A stretch of 64,000 nucleotides of DNA, taken from Marchantia polymorpha subsp. ruderalis. Taxonomy: Eukaryota; Streptophyta; Marchantiopsida; Marchantiales; Marchantiaceae. The notes under the pieces are model-generated. The model did not search any database, was not told the origin of the DNA, and saw nothing but the letters and a program-made list of their open reading frames with translations. Both the position numbers and the translations under genes were made by a program. Shown here in pieces: positions 31,773 to 42,745 of this stretch; the stretch's first letter is position 1; every line of letters starts with the position of its first letter. Location: contig AP031355.1 of assembly GCA_037833965.1 (NCBI GenBank), positions 27,925,501 to 27,989,500 of the forward strand, read 5' to 3'.

Positions 31773-32411
31773 GGACTCTTCCAGTTTCGGAAGTGCAGAT
31801 CAGGAACTCACTTTCTTGGCGTGTTTGTGCATTTTGGTCCTGGCACCACGTAGAGAAGCTGCAGCATAGCAAAGTTACCGTATGTTGTAGTTGAAGGCCT
31901 TCGGCTGAATGTTCAGAGCTAGTACCCGGTTAGAGACTTGAGTAGTGCGGATCTGCACCTGCGTGTGAGTTCCGATGCTCAGAGCCGGCTGCGAGTTAGA
32001 GACTTGAACAGTTCCCCCTTACTCCTTCGAGTGACATATCCTGATTGTACTCCTACGGGAAGTTTCCCCTGAATGCCAAAGTGAAGTTTTATTACTTCGT
32101 GTAAGCCTTGGTTTGCAATTCAGGTTGTGTGTGTGTTACTGGATCGTGTCTCAGTTAAGTTCTCAGTCGGGCCTGCACTCCCTGCGTTTGGTGTGAGTCG
32201 AGGGTGACGTCCACGGCGTATGAAGAGGCTTCGTTCCGAAGTGGGAAGTCCAGTCCGGGTACCCTACGCTAGTTCCTGGCGGAAGGGCAGTAAAAGCCGG
32301 AGTGGGAGTCACTACCTGCAAAACCTCTAAGTGAACTTTTGAGACACTTTCCTCCTGAAATCCGAAGCGGAGGTCCTGACCGACCTCCGAGTTGTGCTTT
32401 TGCCAGTTTCA

Positions 32412-32935
32412 GGTGTGTGTGTGTGTGTGTGTGTGTGTGTTGAGTGACCACGCTGTACCGTGCATCCTCCGAGCATCCTCCGAGTCGAGATGCTCCTCCG
32501 AGTCGAGCCTCCGAGTCGAGCACTGCAGTATTTCTGGGAGTGACAGTCGCCTAGAATTCAAACTCTACAAAAGTCTGTTAAACGTGACACTTTTACTCTG
32601 TGTGTTGCCTCTGTCCCTTTGGGTTCGATCTTTTTACCACCATACTGCAGTTTTAGCCTTTGGTGGGTTATTACAAGGTGTGTGTGTGTGTGTGTGTGTG
32701 TTGAGTGACCACGTAGTACCGTGCATCCTCCGAGCATCCTCCGAGTCGAGATCCTCCTCCGAGTCGAGCCTCCGAGTTGAGCAATGCAGTATTTCTGGGA
32801 GTGACAGTCGCCTAGAATTCAAACTCTACAAAAGTCTGTTAAACGTGACACTTTTACTCTATTTGTTGCCTCTGTCCCTGTGGGTTCGATCTTTTTACCA
32901 CCATACTGCAGTTTTAGCCTTTGGTGGGTTATTCA
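32412..32935. repeat. Tandem duplication of the LTR 3' end
   Basis: Two copies of the GT tract plus the terminal about 235 bp follow each other. The first ends GGGTTATTACA at 32675 and the second ends at 32935. They are nearly identical. The duplication may come from slippage or unequal exchange at the GT tract. Confidence 0.88.
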
Positions 32936-32957
32936 TAAGGAGCCGACGACTTCTTTT

Positions 32958-32975
32958 TGGCGCCGCTGCCGGGGA
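32958..32975 (+). promoter_or_regulatory. Primer-binding site, tRNA-Asp type
   Basis: TGGCGCCGCTGCCGGGGA, the same 18 bases and the same 22-base distance from the LTR end as at 26963. Confidence 0.87.
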
Positions 32976-33018
32976 CAGTGCGTCAACACCAGAATGCTTG
33001 AGCAGCAATGCTCGGTGA

Positions 33019-34971
33019 ATGTCGACGAGCGATAGTGTGGGAAACCTGAGTGCGAGAGCCACACGAAAACTCCGTCGAGATTTAGAAAAAGCCGTAGAAG
33101 CAAAACGGCGAACTAAAAAGAAGACTCACGGTGAGGACTCTGCAGAAAGATCGCCATCACCGACTGCTGGAAGACAAAGGCGTTCCAGTTCACCTACCGC
33201 GAGCATTGAGCTAACAGTTCTATTGGAAATTCCTCCGACAGAAACTCTTCCTGAGTTTGGCCAACCGAGGATCAGTCCGTTGACAGGATCACCAATGGCA
33301 GACCATCAAGCCAATCTCCGCCAGGTGTTTTCCCAACCTATCACAAAACATTCGTATCCAAGATACACGGGAACGGGCGACGACGATGATGCAGATTCAT
33401 ACATAAAGCTCTTCGAGTCTGTCTCCATCGCCAATCGTGAGACCAGTGATGAAGACAGACTGCGAATCTTTCCTAGCCTGCTACGCAGGAGAGCTCGTAG
33501 CTGGTACAACCATGAGAGCACCGACCCCACTGGCATCCGGACCTGAGCTCAGCTCAAGGAAAAGTTTCTGAGGCGGTTTCGCGAACTCGGATATGACAGT
33601 CGAGTACTGACCCGGCTTCGAAATCTTCGACGCGAGCGGAAGGAGAATCTTCGAGACTATACTGAGAGATTCCAAGACCTCCTAGATCGAATTCCGAAGA
33701 CAGGCCCAGGAGAACCATTTTCGGTGCAACAAGCAGTGGATTGGTATGTGACAGGGCTCTCAAGAGAAATGGAGACCTTCTGCAGGAGAGGCAGGACTGA
33801 CACAATCCAAGATGTGATAGCTTCGGCAGAGACCTTTGAAACGTCAACCCTTGACACTCGAAGACGCGACCGACGGTCGACGAAGAAGAAATCGCAAGGC
33901 GGACGTCGGAAGAGAAGGAACTCGCCTTCCTCGACAGAAGAATCAAGCTCCTCCGAATCAAGTTCTTCCTCGGAAGAGGAAGAGGACTCGTCATCTTCAG
34001 AGGAAGAAAGACGGAAGAAGAAACGCAGCGCGATCAAGAAGAAGGATCTAGGTAGGGGAATCCCAATGAAGAGTCCAGGGGACATCGTAGCCAAGGTAGA
34101 CAACCTGGTAAAGAATTTTGCGGACCTGAAAGTTCATGTAGTGGGAGGCCAAGACCGACGTAAATCACCTACGAGACAGCGAGCGAATCTCTGGTGTACT
34201 ACGTGCGGACAGGTGGGACATGCCAACACGGAGTGCATGTCTGCTCGCCCGACTTACCCAGTGAATGCGGTCGAATGGGCACCACAGTGGGAGAACCCCA
34301 TTTATTATGCTGAGCCGGTTGAGGACACCGCCTACGCGGTGCAGACAGCTCCAGCTACAACTCCGAACCCACCGGTGCATATACCGCGCTTTGTTCCGAG
34401 GGAAATGGCGGGTACGCTCCCACCGAGACGCATGGCACCTCCAGGCAATTACAACCGACCTCCACCACAATTCAATGGTTGCTACAACTGCGGGGACATG
34501 GGACATTACGCGCCAAGCTGTCCCCACCCGAGGAAGCAAATGGGGTATGCACCGTTGTGCAGCAATTGCAAGAAATCTGGACAAACGGCAGCCGAATGTG
34601 ATCAGCCACCAGTCCCCAGGCAAACCGTGCGTTTTGTATTGACACCTGGCAAGGAAGAAGTGCAGGTCAACCAGGTAGAACTGAGCCCGGACCCAGCTGA
34701 AGAAGACGAAGTATGGCCGGAAGAAGAAGTAATGTGCGGACGGGTAGAGACCCGAAGTTCGAAGAGGAGGGGAGAGGACCACGAGGACACTCGCCGCCTC
34801 GAGTGTAGGGAAGAGAGGAGGAAGTCTAAAGAAGTTAGAGAAGGCCGAAGGAGAAGGCCGGGTACACCTCCGGCGATGCGGAACATCCAGCCGGAGGCAT
34901 CCAGAAGGCGGACAGGTCTTCAGAAGAGTTCCGGACTCGAGACTACCTTCCAGACATCAAAGATGAGGTGA
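33019..34971 (+). pseudogene. gag region of the element with LTR 'T'
   Basis: The region starts at the ATG at 33019 with a basic N-terminus (NLSARATRKLRRDLEKAVEA). It carries a Retrotrans_gag-type domain (DADSYIKLFE, RIFPSLLRRRARSWYNH), an acidic Ser/Glu-rich linker (about 33920-34010) and two CCHC zinc knuckles, CTTCGQVGHANTEC (about 34196-34237) and CYNCGDMGHYAPSC (about 34480-34521), with a third degenerate one after them. The product would form the particle and bind RNA. The region is broken at about one or two points. The N-terminus matches the gag at 27027, so the families share internal regions. Confidence 0.85.
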
Positions 34972-35822
34972 GTCACCTCATCAAGGAAGCACTGGGCGCC
35001 GGAACGATATCCGACGACCGGAAGGCGGCTAGGCCCCCTACACCACTTCCGACCGCGAGTACAGAGAGAGTGGCGGCTGTGACTTCCAACACTTCCTACG
35101 ACATAGTGGAGAACATAGGGAGTCAGAGGGCAAATATTTCCTTCCACCAGCTGTTGGAGGACAATAAGACGTACCGAAGGATGCTGATGCTTTCGTTGCG
35201 CCGACCACGCAAACCCCGAAAAGGGAAACTTCCGGCTGTGTACAGAGTGGAAGGAGGAGACCTAGGACCTCCAGAGATCGAAGTAGAAATCGGAGGCTGC
35301 GTCATACAGAAGGTATCAGTGGACTCCGGCTCGGGCGTGAACATCATGACCGAGGAGACAGCGAACTCCTTGGGGTTCCAGACCTTCGAGCCTACATCCC
35401 GAGTGTTGCGACTGGCCGATCAAACGCGCAGAATGCCGCTAGGAATGTTGAGCAATGTGAGAACCAACATTGGAGGAGTGGACTTTCAACTGTCCTACAT
35501 AATATTGCAGCCTCTAATGAAGAAAGGTTATGATGTGCTGCTTGGCAGACCGTGGCTATTCGATGCCAAAGCAAGGTGTGACTGGAGGAGGAAGAGATTA
35601 CAGTTCCGGAACCCTGCGGACCCTCCGACTGTCATTACCGTACCATGGACCAAGGTACCACACGAGGGCGAAACACCTTCGACCACATCCGGTTACACGA
35701 CTGGAGGGGAGACCAGCTCGTCATGCACTTCAGAGACAGAAATGTCGGATGAGTTTGTGGGTTACGTCACTTGCTGCTCCATTGAGGAGGAAGGAGACGA
35801 TGTGCGTCCGGATGACGAATAG
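34968..35822 (+). CDS. Aspartic protease region of the element with LTR 'T'
   Basis: An open frame of about 284 codons overlapping the end of gag. The retropepsin-type active-site motif VDSGSGVNIM lies at about 35320-35350, followed by LRLADQT and a hydrophobic stretch ending in YDVLLGRPWL (about 35530-35560), the usual second half of a retroviral-type protease fold. It would process Gag. No reverse transcriptase follows. The frame ends at 35822 and only about 130 bases of tail precede a truncated LTR. As part of a fossil element it is described only as a part. Confidence 0.83.
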   Translation: MSHLIKEALGAGTISDDRKAARPPTPLPTASTERVAAVTSNTSYDIVENIGSQRANISFHQLLEDNKTYRRMLMLSLRRPRKPRKGKLPAVYRVEGGDLGPPEIEVEIGGCVIQKVSVDSGSGVNIMTEETANSLGFQTFEPTSRVLRLADQTRRMPLGMLSNVRTNIGGVDFQLSYIILQPLMKKGYDVLLGRPWLFDAKARCDWRRKRLQFRNPADPPTVITVPWTKVPHEGETPSTTSGYTTGGETSSSCTSETEMSDEFVGYVTCCSIEEEGDDVRPDDE

Positions 35823-35954
35823 CAACTAGCAGCCGGACTGGGCAGAAGCGAGATCAGTCACACAGAGGGGATTGTCGACCCAAGTGACTGCTGCGAACTG
35901 CAGCTCAGTCCAGATAAAGGCTTGAAGGTGTCAAGCCCGGGCCCGGACCGAAGA
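35823..35954 (+). mobile_element. Internal tail between protease and truncated 3' LTR
   Basis: A short untranslated stretch after the protease. It ends in a purine-rich run (GGACCGAAGAAAG) that could be a polypurine tract remnant. No polymerase sequence is present. Confidence 0.45.
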
Positions 35955-37992
35955 AAGAATACGCGCCGGCGTAATTCGGACCGACTAGATGAGCGAGCGA
36001 AGGGGAGAACGTTTGTGTGTGCAGGTAACGCAATGTCGAAGGTTCCCCAACTGCGAGTGTCTCCCCTCAGGGTGCCGCAGATCGGTCTACGCGCATTTCA
36101 AGATGTGCTGTTGGGGCTGAAGCTCGATTTCCTCCTGTGGGGGTGGAACTGGACATGTCCGGAGATGGTGCGCGAGTATCTGCAGGAGAGACACAAGCCC
36201 TCACGCGGATTCCGTCCACATCCAGAAAGGTGGGACATTTGTGACTGGGCGCAGGTGTTGGGCAGGTGTGCCGGCGAGGAAGGGTATCTCCTCTTCGAGG
36301 CCGATAGCGTGAAGGTGTCCCAGGAGGAAGAAATCTCCTACAATGAGCTCTTCAAAGTTGCCAGGCATCCCAAGAACGGTTTCCGGACACAGGATTACAA
36401 AGATCGATTGCGGAGAAATGTCGCAACTACATTGCTGCGGATATTGCAGCCGACCAAGACCGCTTACATGCATGGTTGGCAGGTAGGATTTGTGCAGCTA
36501 GTGTTGTCAGGAGCTCCAGTGCATTGGGCACGGCTCCTGTGGAAGGTGACGCGCCAACATGCGCAAGAAGAGAGAGGAGGAACCCTCAATCATCTTTCGC
36601 CTTACCTGATTGTGTTTTATCGGGCGATGCGATGTTTGACAAATTCAGAGCGGACACGGTTTCCGCTGCTAACACGGAGCTATCCAGGTAGATACTCACG
36701 GGAGGCCGAAGTAGACACGGATCCGGACGAGGAACCTGCCAGTCCGCCTCCGGCTCCGGCCCCAGCAAGAGCAGCAGAAGAACGTCGAAGTGAGCGCATT
36801 CCGCGAAAGCGGAAGTGGTATGAGAGACCTGAGGACAGGCAGCCGGAAGTGCCAGCTGCGCCAACTCGTGGTCGGCCCACCCACGAGCCTCACAGTCGAC
36901 CAAAACAGAGGGCACGCAAAATGCCAACTAGTACTGAGGAGACCGGGCGTACTCCGGTCCGGCGGAATCCCACGCAGGAGGAGATAATCGCGCAGATTCT
37001 AGGGAAGTCGACAAATACCTCTGCGCAGAAGGCACCAATGCCTTCGGAAGGAGATGGACGGACTGACAGTCGGCCGACTACGAGTCGGGCGACTGAAGGT
37101 CGACAAGCGGAAGGAAGGCCAATCGAGCGGCGCGTTGAAACGGACAGCAGGCCAGAAGCAGAAGAGAGTTTGGCTGACGAGCCAACAACCTTCAGAGGGT
37201 CGTCTTCGGCGGAAGGCACTTCTGGGAAAACGCCACCAGCAAGCAGGCCAAGTGGAGTGAAGACGCGCAGGGTGTATCCGACTCCCAGTCGGACAACTGC
37301 TAGTCGGCCGACTGTGAGTCGGTCAACAGAGAGTCGGCCGGTTTCGCCGACTGCGAGAAGGACAGGGCCGGCGACCAGTGTGCGGACGCCTTCGGCGGAC
37401 GCACCTTCAGCGAAGACACCTTCCGCGCAGATTGCGCCGGAAGGGCAGGCAGCAGAAGCGGGCGGTGCAAGGGTTACAAGAGTCACTGCGGCGTCGACCC
37501 CTTCGGAAATCGAAGATCGAGCCGGAACAGGGGCTCAAGCAGTGGGATCCCCCACTGCCCTGGATATTTTAGCAGGCAGTGGAGCGGCAGTCGCAGCGGA
37601 AGCTGCTACGCGCCACAGTTCCAGGGAGTCGCCAAGGGATTTGGTGGCGACTGAAATCCTCGAAACTCAGGATGAGACGAGCTTGGAAGAGCAGGAAGCG
37701 GATTCTGTGCAGAAAACGCCAACAGGGGTGTTGTGCGAGCAGATAGTCCCTCTCCTGCGCTATCTGGATCGCAAGACATCCAAGTACTCGGGTACTGGAA
37801 AACCGCAGTCTTATGTGGAGACTATCAAGCGAAGGACGAGGAGCAAGGTGGCCACTTGGGCCTCTAGGTGCCAAGTATATCTGGATAGGAACACCGCCCT
37901 CCGACAACACCTGGCGGTCACACAGAAGCTATACCAAGCCTTGCAGCAGCAGAGGGAGGATGCGGCGACGAAAAGCCAGGCGGAGGCCGAGC
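35955..37992 (+). mobile_element. Truncated family 2 LTR (U3 frame part)
   Basis: The piece lacks the LTR 5' end. It starts with a short U3 piece (matching about 28670), then jumps to the start of the conserved frame block (ATG at 36033) and runs through the block, the CGACT/AGTCG-rich middle and the acidic and coiled-coil part. It is cut at 37992 by element D. This is probably the 3' LTR of the element begun at 27881. Its frame is open over this stretch and the copy is truncated. Confidence 0.82.
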
Positions 37993-38186
37993 TGTAAGAC
38001 CGGGTGTTGCACATATGTACTAATTCTTAGAAGTGGTCAAGGGAATAAGGATGATTAGCCAAGGCATAGCTAAGACTAGCTAGTTATGACTAAACTAGTT
38101 AGTTATAACTAAGTTTATCTAGTCATGACTAAGTTTAGCTACAATGTCTATAGTTGGCGGGATAATTAGCGGAGTTCTAGAAGAAT

Positions 38187-38248
38187 GGAGTGAGCACTTC
38201 TATTTTGTCCTTTACAAGGAGTGAGCACTTCTATTTTGTCTTATACAA
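38187..38248. repeat. 31-bp tandem repeat in the D LTR
   Basis: Two copies, 38187-38217 and 38218-38248, both starting GGAGTGAGCACTTCTATTTT and differing at a few bases near the end. Confidence 0.9.
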
Positions 38249-38549
38249 AAGTTCTAGATTCCAAGGGATTAGATATTTGACTAGAAGCTTGGATTTGATT
38301 GGTTTGACTTAATGTATGAAAGATGATTGGCTAGACTAAGTCTAATGTTGACTTAGTGGCTAGGAAGCTTGTAGAAGTTTAAAAGCTTCCAATGGCATGT
38401 CGCCACCTCAACCTTGGATTCCGGAAGCTTCTAGAAGGTTTAGGTAGGCCAATGGCATGTTGCCACGTAGAGAAGGTTAGTCAAACTTACCTAGGTAAAA
38501 GTAAGTTAGGAGAAATTACCACATGTTACTATGGTAACTTCTCAAGTAG

Positions 38550-38558
38550 TATAAATAG
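38550..38558 (+). promoter_or_regulatory. TATA box of element D
   Basis: TATAAATAG lies about 300 bases before the LTR end, so R plus U5 would be about 270 bases. Confidence 0.7.
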
Positions 38559-38856
38559 AGAGGTAGAGTAGCACCTCTCAAGCAAGTTTGGAGAGTCATG
38601 TGTGAGGACTTGTTTCAGTAATGAAGGAGTAAAGTTTTTGAGTATCTTGGAGTATCGACGTGTGTTTGCGTTTGTGTGAAGAGAGTGATGTGAGGAGAGT
38701 TTGTGTGTGACTTGGAGTGATACATGGAGAGTTTGTGAGAGAAGGTGTTTGGGATATGAGCGAGATGATGAATCCTAGTCTTCTAGAACCATGATGCGCT
38801 ACCGCAAAGCCATCAGAGGTAAACCTGAGTGAGAGTCAGCCCGGAGGTTGCATTTT

Positions 38857-38873
38857 TGGTTCCGTTGCCGGGA
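38857..38873 (+). promoter_or_regulatory. Primer-binding site of element D
   Basis: TGGTTCCGTTGCCGGGA begins four bases after the LTR end. It shares the GTTGCCGGG core with the tRNA-Asp-type site but differs in the first bases. The primer tRNA is not assigned. Confidence 0.65.
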
Positions 38874-39530
38874 CCTCAATCTAGAAGGCGGAATGTTTAG
38901 GATTCGATTTCTAGCTCGAGAGAAAGTATCCATGAGGGATCACTTGGTGTTAACATTGGGGAATGAAAGAGCGGAGAGTGTGCTTGAGAGCGAAATTCCT
39001 TTTGTTTATCCCATAGTCTCATATGATAGCCTAGAAGTAATTTTGTATGTTTTGTTTACGTAAACATGTCTTTTTGAGAGAAAATTGATCTTAGACACCG
39101 AAAAAGCATTTTTGAAGGTATTCTTCAAAGTTTTTATTAATTGTATATTGGCAGATAGAGAACGTTCACGTTTTTGTTTCAGGTCCAGATCATGTGTTAA
39201 CAGAAAGATGTGAGAGTTAGAAGTTGAGTGGGTTTTCACGGGTATCAAAAGTCTGCTCTCTGGAAAGTTTGTACAGAGTTGATTACTTTTTCTGTATTTC
39301 AAATTAGGATTTGAAACTTAGTACGAGTGTGTATTGGAAGATAAACTATGTTTGAGTCAAAATTTCACTGAGAGATCACGTCTAGAGACGAAGTTATGTT
39401 GATTTGAAGTTGAGGGGATACAAAAGCAAGATAACAAAGCAAAAGTTTTTGATGTCTTTATTCACAGTTTTCGTCAAGTAGATAGCGTTTCTGGGAGAGG
39501 TCTTTTGAGTGGTTTCTACCTTATGGGAAA
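38874..39530. mobile_element. Element D untranslated leader
   Basis: An AT-rich stretch between the primer-binding site and the first ORF. No feature stands out beyond short unconvincing frames. Confidence 0.6.
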
Positions 39531-39974
39531 ATGAGTGAACAAGAAGGTTGGAAGGTTAGGTTATCCAAAGTACCTCAAGGCTTGGATGTTATAGTGTCTT
39601 TAGACTCCAATACAAGAGAATTCAAGGTGGAGTTTGAAGAAAGAGTAGTGAGTCAATCTCCAAGAGTCAAACGTGAAACTTGTTTTTATTGTGGAGAGGA
39701 GGGCCATAAGGTTGTCAATTGTTCCCTGCGGAACAAAGATAGAAGATTGAGGAGCAAGAGGAACTTGGGAGATTTGAAACTTCACTTGGGACCATCATCG
39801 CCACATGAATCCCAAAGCGCGACCTTCTGTGACAATTGCGGAGTGATTGGGCTACCAGCGGGACACGAATGCAGCGGAGTAAAGGCACTTCTGGAATCAC
39901 TTGTGGAAGGGTTTGACGGCAAGCTAAGTGCTGAAACAGAGAAAGTGACCTCAGCGGGCTCAAACTCCAACTGA
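39531..39974 (+). CDS. Element D upstream ORF with a zinc knuckle
   Basis: An ATG-started frame of 147 codons. Residues about 51-64 form a textbook CCHC knuckle (CFYCGEEGHKVVNC), followed by a basic stretch and a second Cys/His cluster (CDNCGVIGLPAGHEC). It precedes the main gag by about 240 bases, including an A-rich tract (about 40170-40207). A separate knuckle-bearing ORF in front of gag is unusual. It may be a leader protein or a displaced nucleocapsid part. It looks whole in this copy. Confidence 0.7.
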   Translation: MSEQEGWKVRLSKVPQGLDVIVSLDSNTREFKVEFEERVVSQSPRVKRETCFYCGEEGHKVVNCSLRNKDRRLRSKRNLGDLKLHLGPSSPHESQSATFCDNCGVIGLPAGHECSGVKALLESLVEGFDGKLSAETEKVTSAGSNSN

Positions 39975-40214
39975 AGATGGAGATCATCATTCGAATGATG
40001 GAGAAGATGATGATGAGGGTAAAACTCATCGTATGCCTAGGAGAGGAGAGAGCTTTGGCTATCTTGGAACCACCAATTCCTTTTGTGTTTCCTTTGATGA
40101 ATTACTCAAGGATGGAGTTAGTGTTGTTTATTTTGTATTAAGAAGCCCCATATAAATTTCCAATAGAATAGAAGAAAAAAAAAAAACAAAAACAAAAACA
40201 AAAATTAGTTGGAA

Positions 40215-41713
40215 ATGGGGAAGCTTCCGGTATTTTATGGGAGGGAGAATGAGGATGTAGAAGCTTTTGTTAGGGACTTCAAGAGGGCTTGCATAGGAAA
40301 CAATGAGAGGAAGAAAGACGAGTGGGCTATGCTTTTGCCGGATTTCTTGGAGGATTCTGCTCTCAAGTGGTACAAGGAGTACAAGAGGGAGCATTCGGAG
40401 GACGACACGTGGGAGACATTAACGGAGAACCTGATCGAAAACTTTCTTCCCAGTGAAAGTTATGAAAAGTTGATGTGTGAGGTCACCTTCTTGAAACAAG
40501 GAGAGAACGAGAAGGTGAGTACCTATGTGGAGAGAACCGAGAAATTGGAATCTAGATTCCACGTGGTGTTGAGGAAGGGCGGAGACGAAGTGGATGCTAC
40601 AATGGTGGGGATAAGGGCGATGCTCATGAAGAACTTCGTTGGAGGTTTGAGACCTGAGATTCGAAGTAAGGTGAGATACGAGAAGCCCTCTTCTAAGGCT
40701 GAAGCCATGCAAATTGCTATTAGAATGGAGGAGAGCTTAGAAGATGATGATTCTAGCTTGGTGGCTAGAGAAGTAGCTCCACCAGTTGTAGGAAGGTCCA
40801 TTATTTCAAACCCTTCTACTTCATCCACGATAGCGAATCCTAGTGTGGATTTTCAAAATGAGTTGAAATCTATCACGGAGACTCTAGCAGATCTCAAGAT
40901 CAATGTAGTACAGTTGTGGGAGAAGAGGAATCAGAACGTAGGAGGAGGCTCTAGGGGGTATGGAAATTATCCTCCAAGAGGAAATCCACCTTCAGGAAAC
41001 TTTGCGGTTTCTTGCTTTTCTTGTGGAGGTCCTCATTTTCAGAGGAATTGTCCTAACCCTCGACAACATGATGGAGTTCGGCACAACAACAATGCACCGG
41101 CCACGCAACAAGCCAAGGATAAGGGAGTAGCATCCATTGATGTATTCCCTCATCAATGCACTTTTGAGAAAGGGGAGAGCTCAAAATCGAAAGTGGATAT
41201 CCTTGCTCATGAGAAGAAGCGTGCCCGATTTGCGGACGAGTCGATTTTCATGGATGACACGCCAAGTCGAAGTACAAGGTCAAGTGGAGTGAGTCAACCA
41301 AGAGTACCAAGGAAGAAGTTGGGCATGGATGACTTTTCCATTTCGTCTTCTCAAGCTAAGTATGACGTGGTGGAGGATGTAGGAAATCAGAAGGCCAATA
41401 TAACAGTTGGTCAGCTGATTGCCTTGAATCCAGCCATTCGGAAGGAGTTAAGAGGAGGTCTTAGCTCCACAAGGACCAAGAAGCGGAAATCTAAGGGGAA
41501 GGCTCACATGACCAATGTGGGAGTTGGGGTGGTGGATGCGGCTGCTTCGGAGGTATGTACACATGCTTCAAAGATCGAAGTGATGATCAATGGACAGGAT
41601 GTATCAGATGTGTTGGTTGATGGTGGATCGGCTGTGAATGCCATGTCTGAGAGGTTGATGCAGAAGTTGGGTATGCAACCTTCTAGACCTTCTAGCATAT
41701 TTGTTGGTATGGC
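40215..41713 (+). mobile_element. Element D gag and start of protease
   Basis: From the ATG at 40215: LPVFYGRENEDVEAFVRDF, then a Retrotrans_gag-type core (SALKWYKEYKREH, ENFLPSESYEKLM, FLKQGENEKVSTYV), a zinc knuckle CFSCGGPHFQRNC (about 41014-41052) and, after a linker, the start of an aspartic protease (VLVDGGSAVNAM, about 41610-41645). The DGGS form is common in plant Ty3/gypsy proteases. The frame is one continuous gag-pro reading until the family 2 LTR inserted at 41714. The rest of D is not in the window. Confidence 0.85.
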
Positions 41714-42745
41714 TGTGGTAACACACTTTTTGTTTTTTTTGCAGAATTTAAACAATTTTAGAAAACTAGTACCGAAGCAGTGTTTGTAGTTAGAAAAGGG
41801 TACGTTAAAAAGAGTGGATTGATGAGATCATCACGAGGACACGAAGAATCACGTAGTCGGATGTACCAACGCCAATGTCTTCGGCGCCTTCGGCAAAAGC
41901 TCCTTTTCTGAGGTGTCTCTACTCACGCGCCTCCAGCGTATAAGGAAGCTACGCTTCCGGCGCAGACACCTCAGGAGGAGGTTTTACTAAAGACGTCAGG
42001 AGAAGGGCCCGGACCTCTGAAGGCGTCCGACCATGAGTGCGCCTTCGGCGATGCGCCGCTAGCGCGGAAAGGGAAAACCTTCATAACGATCAGGATACAC
42101 GGTAGATCCAATTGGTTGAAGTCGCATTAGAAAGAGCTCGGGACGCTCGTTCTAACGAGCCCAAGAGCGTCGGTGATGGATCAGGGACGGAGAAGTTATG
42201 AGCGTCGGAAAACTCGTAGCCGGACATGCGCCGTTCGCGCTAGGGTTCACAGCCGGAAAGGATTCCCGTACGCCCTCGGCGATGCGCCTTCGGCGGAATC
42301 ACGCGCTCATAGGAGGAAACCAACTCAGAGTCGGAAGCGCCTTTGGCGGCTGTTCATGGAAGGAAAGCGCCGGTCGGATGTACGCCTCCGACGTGGCGCT
42401 GACGGCCGGATGCGCTGGCATGAGTTGCGCTGGCGGATATGCGCCGGCAGCAATGGACGAGGCATAAAGGACAAAATAAGCGGTACGACTGCGCGCCGGC
42501 GTAATTCGCTCCGACTAGATGTGCGCCTCCAGCAAGGCGCCGACGGATAAGGAACGCACCAGCGGCGACACGCCTCCGGTAAGGGACGGATTAGGAAAAG
42601 ACAACATGGCCGACGTATACCCTGCGGCGGACTCGAGTCCGGAAGGTGGCGGCGGCGGGAGAATTCGACATTCACGCATGCGAATGCGCGCAGTGCGGAG
42701 ACGTGAATTCGCGCATGCAAAGGGCGAACCGTTAGGCCGTAGCGC
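41714..42745 (+). mobile_element. Family 2 LTR 5' fragment inserted in element D
   Basis: Starts TGTGGTAACACACTTTTTG after ATGGC and runs through U3 to just before the reading frame, where it meets a reversed family 2 piece at a 20-bp inverted repeat (AAAGGGCGAACCGTTAGGC and its complement, about 42718-42765). It is truncated. Confidence 0.85.

Larger units (their letters stand above)
27881..32935 (+). mobile_element. Complete family 2 5' LTR ('T')
   Basis: A 5055-bp LTR from TGTGGTAACACACTTTTTG to GGTGGGTTATTCA, followed 22 bases later by a primer-binding site. U3 has 15-bp tandem units (28579-28623) and a reading-frame region (conserved block from the ATG at 29257, to about 31711) that is homologous to the family 1 frame but clearly diverged. 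The frame is broken at a few points. A TATA box lies at 31743, the hairpin at 31756-31772 and the R stem-loop at about 31891-31916. The last about 260 bp are duplicated in tandem (about 32412-32675 and 32676-32935). Confidence 0.9.
37993..38852 (+). mobile_element. Element D, 5' LTR
   Basis: An unrelated, AT-rich LTR of 860 bp, starting TGTAAGACCGGGTGTTGCAC and ending in TTGCA just before a primer-binding-like site. It contains repeated CTAGTTATGACTAA-type units (about 38066-38145), a 31-bp tandem repeat (38187-38248) and a TATA box (38550). It is inserted in the family 2 LTR with CGAGC on its left. The 3' LTR is not in the window. Confidence 0.85.

Noticed and set aside
38874-39530. Host intergenic DNA because of its AT-rich composition
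   Set aside because: It lies between a primer-binding site and gag-type ORFs and is the leader of element D, which is AT-rich throughout.
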